Part shown: positions 1 to 5,236 of the stretch, piece after piece
How the letters are laid out: each line of letters opens with the position of its first letter
Position numbering within the stretch: position 1 is the stretch's first letter
Made by a program: the position numbers and the translations under genes
Assembly: GCA_023252095.1 (NCBI GenBank)
Contig: JAHEXN010000235.1
Coordinates: 1-5,472 of the forward strand
From: Actinomycetes bacterium
GTDB lineage: Bacteria > Actinomycetota > Actinomycetes > Propionibacteriales > Nocardioidaceae
Direction of reading: 5' to 3'
Length of the DNA: 5,472 nt
The notes under the pieces: generated by a model
What the model was told of the DNA's origin: nothing
Seen by the model: only the letters and a program-made list of their open reading frames with translations
The model's database searches: none

Positions 1-946
1 CGCCGTGCTGGTGGCGGCAGTCGGCGGGCATCATCTGTCGATGGTCGGGCCGCCCGGCGTCGGCAAGACCATGCTCGCGCAGCGCCTGCCGGGGCTGCTG
101 CCCGACCTGGAGCGACAGGACGCGATCGAGGTCAGCGCGGTGCACTCGGTCGCCGGCATGCTGCCGTCCGACGTGCCGCTGCTGAGCCGACCACCGTTTC
201 TCGATCCGCACCACACTGCCAGCGCGGCCGCCATCGTCGGGGGAGGGAGCCGGCAGGTGCGCCCAGGAGCCATGAGCCTCGCGCACCGGGGCGTGCTGTT
301 CCTCGACGAGGCGCCGGAGTTCGCGGTCAACGTCCTCGAGGCCCTGCGTCAGCCGCTCGAGAGCGGCCGCATCGTCGTGGCCCGCTCGGCGCGCACCGTC
401 GTGTATCCGGCCCGCTTCCAGCTCGTCATGGCCGCCAATCCCTGCCCGTGCGGCCAGGCGGCCACGCTCGACTCGTCGTGTCGCTGCACGCCGGCGATGC
501 GACGCCGGTACGGCGAGCGCATCTCCGGCCCCATTCGCGACCGCATCGACATCCGGCGCACGCTCACCGCGCCGTCCCGGCCGGAGCTCGCGGCCACGGT
601 GTCCGCCGGACGGGGCTCGGCCGAGCTGGCCCACCGCGTGCTCGAGGCACGCGAGCGTCAGGCCCATCGGTTCACGGGCGCTCCCTGGCGCACCAACGCG
701 GAGGTGCCCGGCACCGAGCTCCGCAAGACGTGGCCCGTCACCGACGACGCCCGGCTGCTGCTCGACCGACAGCTCCACGCCGACAAGCTGAATCCGCGCA
801 GCGCCGACCGCGTCCTCCGTCTCGCCTGGAGCGTCGCCGACCTCCACGGGCACGACGTCCCCGACGCCGATGACGTCCGCACGGCACTCAGCCTGCGGTC
901 CGACCTGCCGCTCGACGCCGCGATGCGCTCCCTGGTGGCGGCGTGA
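1..946 (+). CDS. comM: YifB/ComM family Mg-chelatase-like AAA+ ATPase, 3' part (5' end outside window)
   Basis: This is an ATP-dependent AAA+ motor of the YifB/ComM family. In naturally transformable Gram-negatives ComM is a hexameric helicase that drives branch migration as incoming DNA integrates; the role in actinobacteria is less certain. The reading frame is open from base 2 and ends with TGA at 944-946. Walker A GPPGVGKT is at 47-70 and Walker B GVLFLDE at 290-310. After Walker B comes the family's cysteine cluster: NPCPCG, then a CRC motif about ten residues later. An arginine-finger/sensor stretch (RISGPIRDRIDI) follows, then the helical Mg-chelatase C-terminal domain (LNPRSADRVLRLAWSVADL). 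About 314 residues are visible against roughly 500 for the family, so the N-terminal S5-like (ChlI) domain is missing at the window edge, not through a mutation. The GTG at base 5 is internal, not the start. The gene overlaps dprA by four bases. Family identity is firm; the symbol follows homologues. Confidence 0.93.
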   Translation, partial: AVLVAAVGGHHLSMVGPPGVGKTMLAQRLPGLLPDLERQDAIEVSAVHSVAGMLPSDVPLLSRPPFLDPHHTASAAAIVGGGSRQVRPGAMSLAHRGVLFLDEAPEFAVNVLEALRQPLESGRIVVARSARTVVYPARFQLVMAANPCPCGQAATLDSSCRCTPAMRRRYGERISGPIRDRIDIRRTLTAPSRPELAATVSAGRGSAELAHRVLEARERQAHRFTGAPWRTNAEVPGTELRKTWPVTDDARLLLDRQLHADKLNPRSADRVLRLAWSVADLHGHDVPDADDVRTALSLRSDLPLDAAMRSLVAA

Positions 947-2043
947 GCCGGGGCGGGACCGACCGTGACCGCCTGGTCCTGTCCGTGGCCGCCGAGCCCC
1001 TCGACCCTCTCGCGCGTGATCTCGTGGCCGTCCACGGGCTCGCGGCGGTGGCCGGCGCCTGCCGTGGCGAGTCCGGCTCTCCTGAGGTCCCGCCGGCATG
1101 GGTCGAGCGGGTGGCCCTCGACCCCGTGGACCGGCTGCTCGACGCGGGTGCCGCGGTCGGTGCGCGATGGCTGACGCCCGCGAGCCCGTCGTGGCCGAGC
1201 GCCCTCGACGACCTGGCGGGCGTGGACGACCACGGCGCGGCGCCCTGGGGAGTGTGGGTCCGAGGGGAGGGGCCGCTGGAGGTCGAACGTGCCGTCTCGG
1301 TCGTCGGAGCACGTGCCTGCACGACGTACGGCGCGGAGGTCGCCGGCGACCTCGGCGCCGACCTCGCCGACCGGGGATGGACCGTCGTGAGCGGCGCGGC
1401 CTTCGGGATCGACGCCTGTGCGCATCGCGGGGCACTCGCCGTCGCGGGTCGCACGGTCGCCGTCCTGGCGTGCGGGGCCGACATCGCCTACCCGCTGGCG
1501 CACGCGTCTCTGCTCGATCGCATCGCCGAGGAGGGGTGGATCGTCGCGGAGCACCCGCCGGGCTCGCGGCCCCACCGCCACCGGTTCCTGACCCGCAACC
1601 GGCTCATCGCGGCGCTGGGCGCCGGCACGGTGGTCGTGGAGGCCGCTCCTCGCAGCGGGTCGCTCAACACCCTGCGCTGGGCCGACCGGCTCGGGCGCTC
1701 GTCGATGGCGGTGCCTGGCTCGGTGCTGTCCCGGCAGTCGGGAGGCGCGCACCGCGCCGTCCGTGAGGGCGAGGCGGTGCTGGTCACCTCGGCCGACGAC
1801 GTCGCCCAGGAGCTCGATGGGCTGGGGTGGGCCGATACCGGTGCCACGGAGGACCTGACCGAGGCCTCCCGACGGCTCCACGGCGCCCTGCCGTCCGACG
1901 GGGGCGTCACGGTCGGCGAGCTCGTGGTGCTGCTCGACTCGCCCTTGCGCCACGTGCGCGCGGGGCTGGCTCTGCTCGAACGGCGTGGCCACGCCCGGCG
2001 CGCCGACGGCGGCTGGATCGCCCTGGGGCGACTTCCCGGCTGA
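943..2043 (+). CDS. dprA: DNA-processing protein DprA (Smf family)
   Basis: DprA binds single-stranded DNA in the cytoplasm and loads RecA on it, best known during natural transformation; many non-competent bacteria also carry it. The 366-residue product fits the family. An N-terminal helical region (about 10-110) precedes the Rossmann-like DprA core (about 115-280). The core shows SVVGARACTTYG (119-130), the SGAAFGID loop (150-157) followed by AHRGAL, TVAVLACGADIAYP (171-184), RFLTRNRLIAAL (214-225), GSLNT (239-243) and VPGSV (257-261). Residues about 305-360 look like the C-terminal winged-helix domain. The GTG start at 943 overlaps the upstream TGA as GTGA, with a weak GGTGG at 934-938, which suggests translational coupling to the ATPase gene. 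The early motif DRLVLSV at residues 9-15 resembles the beginning of actinobacterial homologues and supports this start. No frameshift or missing core motif is seen. Confidence 0.95.
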   Translation: MSRGGTDRDRLVLSVAAEPLDPLARDLVAVHGLAAVAGACRGESGSPEVPPAWVERVALDPVDRLLDAGAAVGARWLTPASPSWPSALDDLAGVDDHGAAPWGVWVRGEGPLEVERAVSVVGARACTTYGAEVAGDLGADLADRGWTVVSGAAFGIDACAHRGALAVAGRTVAVLACGADIAYPLAHASLLDRIAEEGWIVAEHPPGSRPHRHRFLTRNRLIAALGAGTVVVEAAPRSGSLNTLRWADRLGRSSMAVPGSVLSRQSGGAHRAVREGEAVLVTSADDVAQELDGLGWADTGATEDLTEASRRLHGALPSDGGVTVGELVVLLDSPLRHVRAGLALLERRGHARRADGGWIALGRLPG

Positions 2044-2055
2044 GACAGTGGGGGC

Positions 2056-2976
2056 GTGACCGAGAGCGACGTGGCCTGGGACCGGGTCATCGACGACTAC
2101 GAGCGGCACCTCCGGCTCGAGCGCGACCTCACCGAGCACACCGTCCGCGGGTACGTCAGCGACGTCAAGGGGCTGGCCGAGCACGCGGAACGACTGGGCG
2201 TGCGAGATCCGGCCGACCTCACGATCCGCACGGTGCGCAGCCACCTCGCCCAGCAACGCTCGCTCGGCCGTGCCCGTTCGACGCTGGCACGCCGCAGCAC
2301 CTCGCTGCGGGTCTTCACGGCGTGGCTGCTCCGGACCGGGCGCGCCACCACCGACGCTGCGGCGCTGCTGGTCTCCCCGGCGGCCCGGCGTGAGCTCCCG
2401 GCGACGTTGAGTGCCAGCGAGATCCGGGCCGTGCTCGACGCGGCCGCCGAACGGATCGACACGGACGCCGTCACCGGCACCCGCGACCTCGCGATGCTCG
2501 AGCTGCTCTACGCGACCGGCATCCGTGTCGGAGAGCTGGTCGGCCTCGACATCGACGACCTCGACCGGGCGCGCCGCCTCGTGCGGGTCTTCGGCAAGGG
2601 CCGCAAGGAGCGCTCGGTGCCGTTCGGCCTGCCGGCGCAGGACGCCGTGGAGGCGTGGCTCCAGCACGGGCGGCCCCAGGTCATGACGGGCGCCAGCGGC
2701 CCCGCGATGTTCCTCGGCGTGCGGGGCGGACGCATCGACCAGCGCACCGTGCGGGAGGTCGTGCACCGCCGGCTGGCCGACGTCGAGGGAGTTCCCGACC
2801 TCGGCCCGCACGGGCTGCGGCACACCGCCGCCACCCACCTCCTCGAGGGAGGTGCTGACCTGCGATCGGTCCAGGAGGTGCTGGGACACGCCTCGATCGG
2901 GACGACGCAGATCTACACGCACGTCAGCAACGAACGGCTGCGCGCCGCGTTCCGCCAGGCGCACCCCCGCGCCTGA
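2056..2976 (+). CDS. xerC: Tyrosine recombinase XerC
   Basis: XerC/XerD-type recombinases resolve chromosome dimers at dif by strand exchange through a covalent phosphotyrosine. The 306-residue product has the N-terminal SAM-like core-binding domain (about 8-95: YERHLRLERDLTEHTVRGY) and the C-terminal catalytic domain (about 115-300). All six active-site residues are visible: R157 in ATGIRVGEL, K181 in FGKGRKER, H252 and R255 in PHGLRHT, H278 in LGHAS and the nucleophile Y287 in IYTHV. The GTG at 2056 is the first possible start, because the in-frame codon five triplets upstream is the TGA that ends dprA. A G-rich run at 2050-2054 sits unusually close to the start, so translation may rely on coupling to dprA, 12 bases upstream. 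The position after dprA and ahead of the M23-rpsB block matches the xerC location in other actinobacteria and favours the housekeeping enzyme over a phage integrase. XerC versus XerD rests on context and resemblance. Confidence 0.93.
   Translation: MTESDVAWDRVIDDYERHLRLERDLTEHTVRGYVSDVKGLAEHAERLGVRDPADLTIRTVRSHLAQQRSLGRARSTLARRSTSLRVFTAWLLRTGRATTDAAALLVSPAARRELPATLSASEIRAVLDAAAERIDTDAVTGTRDLAMLELLYATGIRVGELVGLDIDDLDRARRLVRVFGKGRKERSVPFGLPAQDAVEAWLQHGRPQVMTGASGPAMFLGVRGGRIDQRTVREVVHRRLADVEGVPDLGPHGLRHTAATHLLEGGADLRSVQEVLGHASIGTTQIYTHVSNERLRAAFRQAHPRA
2956..2975. terminator. GC-rich hairpin overlapping the xerC stop codon; candidate terminator
   Basis: A perfect 7-bp inverted repeat, CAGGCGC (2956-2962) and GCGCCTG (2969-2975), flanks a six-base loop ACCCCC. 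The right arm includes two bases of the xerC TGA. No T-run follows on either strand, so it is not a classical intrinsic terminator, although terminators with weak or absent T-runs are reported in actinobacteria. Its place between two convergent genes supports a role in ending transcripts. A coding-sequence coincidence in GC-rich DNA is possible. Confidence 0.4.
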
Positions 2977-2987
2977 ACCCAGCAGGT

Positions 2988-3003
2988 CCGCTCACAGCAG
3001 CGG
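2988..3003. terminator. Short hairpin overlapping the M23 stop codon; candidate terminator partner
   Basis: A 5-bp inverted repeat, CCGCT (2988-2992) and AGCGG (2999-3003), encloses the loop CACAGC and covers the minus-strand stop at 2992-2994. It lies 12 bases from the hairpin over the xerC stop, so each transcript would meet both hairpins in succession. There is no T-run and the stem is short, so this is weak evidence alone. Confidence 0.25.
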
Positions 3004-3900
3004 TGCCGGATCGACGGCCACGCCGCCGTCGTGCACCGAGAAGTGCAGGTGGCACCCCGTGGACGTGCCGGTCGTGCCGACCCGCGCGATCGGCTCGCCC
3101 GCCGCGACGGCCGAGCCCGGCGTCACGCTCGCCGACGAGAGGTGGCTGTAGGACGTGACCCGTCCTCCGCCGTGGTCGATCTCGACGCGCAACCCGAACC
3201 CTCCCGCACGCCCCACGCGGGTCACGGTGCCACCCGCCGCGGCGGCGACCGGGGTGCCGCACGGCGCGCCGAAGTCGATCCCGTCGTGGGTTCGGGGCTC
3301 GCCGGTGATGGGGTGGATCCGCATGCCGAAGCCGGATGTCACGGGTGCGGCGAGCGGCGGTTGCAGAACCCCCGACCCCAGCGCGGGAGGCGACGGCGGG
3401 GGACCATCGGGACTGATGAGCCGGTACCGGCCGCCCAACAGCTCCGTCGGGTCGAGGTACGTCTCGCCCTCGAGTCGACCGAGGTGCAGGCAGGCGGCGG
3501 CGCCGCATCCGGCGTGGCCGGGCAGCAACGTGCCGATCGGTTGCCCCGCGTCGACGCTCCTGCCGGGCTCCACGGTTGCGTGCACGGGTTGGTAGGTCGA
3601 CCGTTCGGCGCCGTGGGCGATCGTCACGACCGGGGTCCCCGCGACGTCGCCGACGAAGGCGACCGTTCCGGCCGCGACCGCCGTGACGGCCTCTCCGGGG
3701 GCTCCCGCCAGGTCGATACCGCGATGACCGGCGGCGTACGGGCCGGGGGGAGCGGCGTAGGAGCGGTCGATCTTCCGGCCGCCGAGCGGCCAGGACCACG
3801 ACCCGTCGGCCCGCGCGGACGACACTGTGCCGCCCACGAGAAGGACGATGAGCAGCGCGACACCGGCGCGAGAGGCGCGTGAGTGGAGGTGACGGAGCAT
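2992..3900 (-). CDS. Secreted protein with two tandem M23 (LytM) peptidase domains
   Basis: M23 proteins are zinc endopeptidases that cut peptide bridges in peptidoglycan, or regulators when catalytically dead. Of 302 residues, about 1-31 look like a signal peptide: basic start (RHLHSRASR), hydrophobic core (VALLIVLLVGG) and a likely cut after ARA at 29-31. Domain 1 (about 36-155) keeps zinc-ligand positions H59, D63 (HRGID) and H139, but the usual HxH is C137-L-H139 and the usual YxHL is YQPV (103-106), so both catalytic histidines are missing. A proline-rich linker (about 160-185) leads to domain 2 (about 187-302), which has H205/D209 (HDGID), H253 (YSHL) and H284/H286 (HLH) and looks active. 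The ATG is the earliest possible start; an in-frame TGA lies 12 bases upstream. Its ribosome site is weak (GGA only). The gene converges on xerC with a 15-base gap and diverges from rpsB. A similar, to my knowledge single-domain, gene occupies this spot in mycobacteria and streptomycetes. The substrate is unknown. Confidence 0.9.
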   Translation of the reverse strand: MLRHLHSRASRAGVALLIVLLVGGTVSSARADGSWSWPLGGRKIDRSYAAPPGPYAAGHRGIDLAGAPGEAVTAVAAGTVAFVGDVAGTPVVTIAHGAERSTYQPVHATVEPGRSVDAGQPIGTLLPGHAGCGAAACLHLGRLEGETYLDPTELLGGRYRLISPDGPPPSPPALGSGVLQPPLAAPVTSGFGMRIHPITGEPRTHDGIDFGAPCGTPVAAAAGGTVTRVGRAGGFGLRVEIDHGGGRVTSYSHLSSASVTPGSAVAAGEPIARVGTTGTSTGCHLHFSVHDGGVAVDPAPLL

Positions 3901-3949
3901 GAGTCCACGTCAGCGCACGGGAGCCGGGCCCGACACCCCGTACGACCCA

Positions 3950-3977
3950 CCTGTGGACCGTGCCCGCCTGTGGACCG
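3950..3977. repeat. Two 11-bp direct repeats, 17-bp period, upstream of the M23 gene and rpsB
   Basis: CCTGTGGACCG occurs at 3950-3960 and again at 3967-3977, so equivalent bases are 17 apart. The reverse strand reads CGGTCCACA within each copy, which matches the DnaA box TTGTCCACA at seven of nine positions. The pair lies 50-77 bases upstream of the M23 start and about 55-80 bases upstream of the likely rpsB -10 element, a position suited to an operator for either gene. No known regulator is assigned. Confidence 0.55.
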
Positions 3978-4006
3978 ACACGGCGACGGCCCCGGTCACC
4001 ACGGAT

Positions 4007-4036
4007 TTCGTGCACCCGGGCCTCGTGGCCTAGGAT
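4007..4036 (+). promoter_or_regulatory. Probable sigma-70-type promoter of rpsB-tsf
   Basis: TAGGAT at 4031-4036 fits the TAnnnT -10 pattern of the main actinobacterial sigma factor. Eighteen bases upstream, TTCGTG (4007-4012) is a poor -35, sharing only the leading TT with TTGACA. Transcription would start near A4043, giving a leader of about 209 nt. It is the best -10 candidate seen in the intergenic region, but the -35 is weak and no start site is measured. Confidence 0.5.
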
Positions 4037-4044
4037 GGTCCGAG

Positions 4045-4061
4045 CACCTCCTCTGGGGGTG
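4045..4061 (+). promoter_or_regulatory. 5' leader hairpin carrying an anti-Shine-Dalgarno-like sequence
   Basis: CACCTCC (4045-4051) can pair with GGGGGTG (4055-4061) across a TCT loop, with one G-U pair among seven. The 5' arm plus the next base reads CACCTCCT, identical to the anti-Shine-Dalgarno sequence at the 3' end of 16S rRNA. This is not a 16S gene fragment, because nothing else around it resembles rRNA. Confidence 0.5.
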
Positions 4062-4186
4062 ACTTCGCGTGCCGTCATCCGCATCGGCGTCGCTCACGGG
4101 CCCAGCCCGGAGCGCAGCCACCGCGGGCGAGGTCCTGGTCCGGCCCCAGCAGTACAGGGTCCGGTAGGCCCCGTCACGGCACCAGG

Positions 4187-4207
4187 GCGCGGACACGGTG
4201 TCCGTGC
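4187..4207 (+). promoter_or_regulatory. Nine-bp hairpin in the rpsB leader
   Basis: GCGCGGACA (4187-4195) pairs with TGTCCGTGC (4199-4207) across a CGG loop; eight pairs are Watson-Crick and one is G-U. It is the longest uninterrupted stem noticed in the leader and ends 44 bases before the rpsB ATG. With no T-run after it, it looks like a leader structure, not a terminator. Confidence 0.5.
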
Positions 4208-4240
4208 GTCAACCAGGAACGGGCCGTCGTGCCCAGAAAC

Positions 4241-4245
4241 GAGAG
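4241..4245 (+). promoter_or_regulatory. Ribosome binding site of rpsB; decides the start
   Basis: GAGAG at 4241-4245 lies six bases before the ATG at 4252. It fixes the start at MAVVTMRQLLESG, the usual beginning of actinobacterial S2, against the in-frame GTG at 4198, which would add 18 residues, lacks a purine-rich site and lies inside the 4187-4207 hairpin. Confidence 0.8.
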
Positions 4246-4251
4246 ATCACC

Positions 4252-5196
4252 ATGGCCGTCGTGACCATGCGTCAGCTGCTGGAGAGCGGTGTCCACTTCG
4301 GACACCAGACTCGCCGCTGGAACCCCAAGATGAAGCGCTTCATCTTCACCGAGCGCAACGGCATCTACATCATCGACCTCCAGCAGTCGCTGGCGTACAT
4401 CGATGCGGGCTACGAGTTCGTCAAGACCACCGTCGCCCGTGGCGGCACGATCCTGTTCGTCGGCACCAAGCGCCAGGCGCAGGAGCCGATCCAGGAGCAG
4501 GCCACCCGCGTCGGCATGCCCTATGTCAACCAGCGTTGGCTCGGTGGCATGCTCACCAACTTCACCACGATGCACCAGCGCCTGCAGCGCATGAAGGAGC
4601 TCGAGGAGATCGACTTCGACCAGGTCGCTGGTTCGGGTCGCACCAAGAAGGAGCTCCTCCAGATGCGCCGCGAGTTCGACAAGCTCTCGCGCACCCTGGG
4701 CGGCATCCGCGACATGGCCCGCACCCCGGCCGCGCTGTGGATCGTCGACACCAAGAAGGAGCACCTGGCGGTCGACGAGGCCAAGAAGCTCGGCATCCCG
4801 ATCGTCGCGATCCTCGACACCAACTGCGATCCCGACGAGGTCGACTTCCCGATCCCGGGCAACGACGACGCGATCCGTTCCGTCGCGCTGCTGACGCGGG
4901 TCATCGCCGACGCCGTGGCCGAGGGCCTTGTGTCCCGCGGTGGCGCCAAGACCGGTGAGGAGTCGGCCGGCGAGGAGCTCGGTGCCGGCGAGCCGCTGGC
5001 CGAGTGGGAGGCCGAGCTGCTGACCACCGACGCCGCCCCTGCTGCTGCCGACGCGCCCGCCGCCGAGGCTGCTCCGGCTGTCGAGGAGACCCCGGCCGCC
5101 GAGGCCGCTCCGGTCGAGACCCCCGCCGAGGAGGCCCCGGTTGCTGCCGAGGCCACCGAGGCCGCGGAGTCGGACGCCGCCACCACCGAGTCCTGA
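4252..5196 (+). CDS. rpsB: 30S ribosomal protein S2
   Basis: S2 is a primary-sequence-conserved protein of the small ribosomal subunit, bound near the neck of the 30S particle and needed for stable binding of S1 where S1 is present. The 314-residue product opens with LLESGVHFGHQTRRWNPKM (9-27) and contains FIFTERNGIYIIDLQQS (30-46), ILFVGTKRQAQ (67-77), YVNQRWLGGMLTNF (91-104) and IVAILDTNCDPDEVDFPIPGN (184-204), all typical of S2. The ribosomal core ends near residue 230. A tail of about 80 residues rich in Ala, Glu and Pro follows, as is common in high-GC actinobacteria. The ATG at 4252 is chosen from its GAGAG site and family alignment. tsf follows after 40 bases with no terminator visible, the usual rpsB-tsf operon. 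Lysine is encoded only by AAG in the stretch read, consistent with a highly expressed gene in a GC-rich genome. Confidence 0.98.
   Translation: MAVVTMRQLLESGVHFGHQTRRWNPKMKRFIFTERNGIYIIDLQQSLAYIDAGYEFVKTTVARGGTILFVGTKRQAQEPIQEQATRVGMPYVNQRWLGGMLTNFTTMHQRLQRMKELEEIDFDQVAGSGRTKKELLQMRREFDKLSRTLGGIRDMARTPAALWIVDTKKEHLAVDEAKKLGIPIVAILDTNCDPDEVDFPIPGNDDAIRSVALLTRVIADAVAEGLVSRGGAKTGEESAGEELGAGEPLAEWEAELLTTDAAPAAADAPAAEAAPAVEETPAAEAAPVETPAEEAPVAAEATEAAESDAATTES
5056..5157 (+). repeat. Degenerate Ala/Pro/Glu repeats in the S2 C-terminal tail
   Basis: Residues 269-302 of S2 can be read as three imperfect units: PAAEAAPAVEET, PAAEAAPVET and PAEEAPVAAEAT. At DNA level the segment GCCGAGGC-GCTCCGG recurs in the first two units. 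The tail is acidic, has no Lys or Arg in these units, and is probably disordered. Confidence 0.6.
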
Positions 5197-5223
5197 TCCA
5201 GAGATCCTTCCCTTTTCAGAATT

Positions 5224-5228
5224 GAGGT
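5224..5228 (+). promoter_or_regulatory. Ribosome binding site of tsf
   Basis: GAGGT at 5224-5228 lies eight bases upstream of the ATG at 5237, a near-ideal spacing. The 40-base rpsB-tsf spacer is more AT-rich than its surroundings and has only a weak 4-bp GATC/GATC inverted repeat at 5195-5206, so read-through from rpsB is expected. Confidence 0.8.
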
Positions 5229-5236
5229 AGCGACAC

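Larger units (their letters stand above)
3901..4251. other. Divergent intergenic region between the M23 gene and rpsB
   Basis: These 351 bases hold no convincing gene. From left to right they contain the immediate upstream region of the M23 gene, with no clear promoter visible on the minus strand; the pair of CCTGTGGACCG repeats; a plus-strand promoter-like TAGGAT; and a leader of about 209 bases ahead of rpsB with several potential hairpins. Open frames crossing it on both strands are long only because stop codons are rare in GC-rich DNA; their Arg/Pro/Gly-rich translations do not resemble a known family. Confidence 0.85.
4043..4251 (+). promoter_or_regulatory. Long structured 5' leader of rpsB
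   Basis: If transcription starts near 4043, the rpsB mRNA has a leader of about 209 nt. It can form a hairpin at its 5' end (4045-4061), a 9-bp hairpin at 4187-4207 and a 4-bp GC hairpin at 4221-4234 just before the ribosome binding site. GGTCCGG occurs twice, at 4137-4143 and 4158-4164. In enterobacteria S2 represses its own rpsB-tsf mRNA through a structured leader; whether the same happens here is inference. No known riboswitch class was recognised. Confidence 0.45.

Noticed and set aside
658..2964. A 768-codon open frame on the minus strand
   Set aside because: It runs antisense to comM, dprA and xerC, all firmly identified. Its translation is Arg/Gly/Pro/Val-rich without recognisable domains; long antisense frames are expected at this GC content.
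2056..2976. xerC as a phage or integrative-element integrase
   Set aside because: No tRNA, attachment repeats, excisionase or other element genes are nearby, composition matches the neighbours, and the locus matches the housekeeping actinobacterial position.
4045..4052. CACCTCCT as a fragment of a 16S rRNA gene
   Set aside because: Only eight bases match; flanking sequence has no rRNA character and the site lies between a promoter and a coding gene.
4198..4251. In-frame GTG at 4198 that would extend S2 by 18 residues
   Set aside because: The extra residues (MSVRQPGTGRRAQKREIT) are not S2-like, no ribosome site precedes the GTG, and it lies in the 4187-4207 hairpin. GAGAG at 4241-4245 fits the ATG at 4252.
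3960..4958. A 332-codon plus-strand open frame spanning the rpsB leader and overlapping rpsB
   Set aside because: It overlaps most of rpsB in another frame. The translation is Arg/His/Pro-rich with no family resemblance, and the leader part has better support as RNA structure. An upstream open frame within the leader cannot be ruled out but has no positive evidence.
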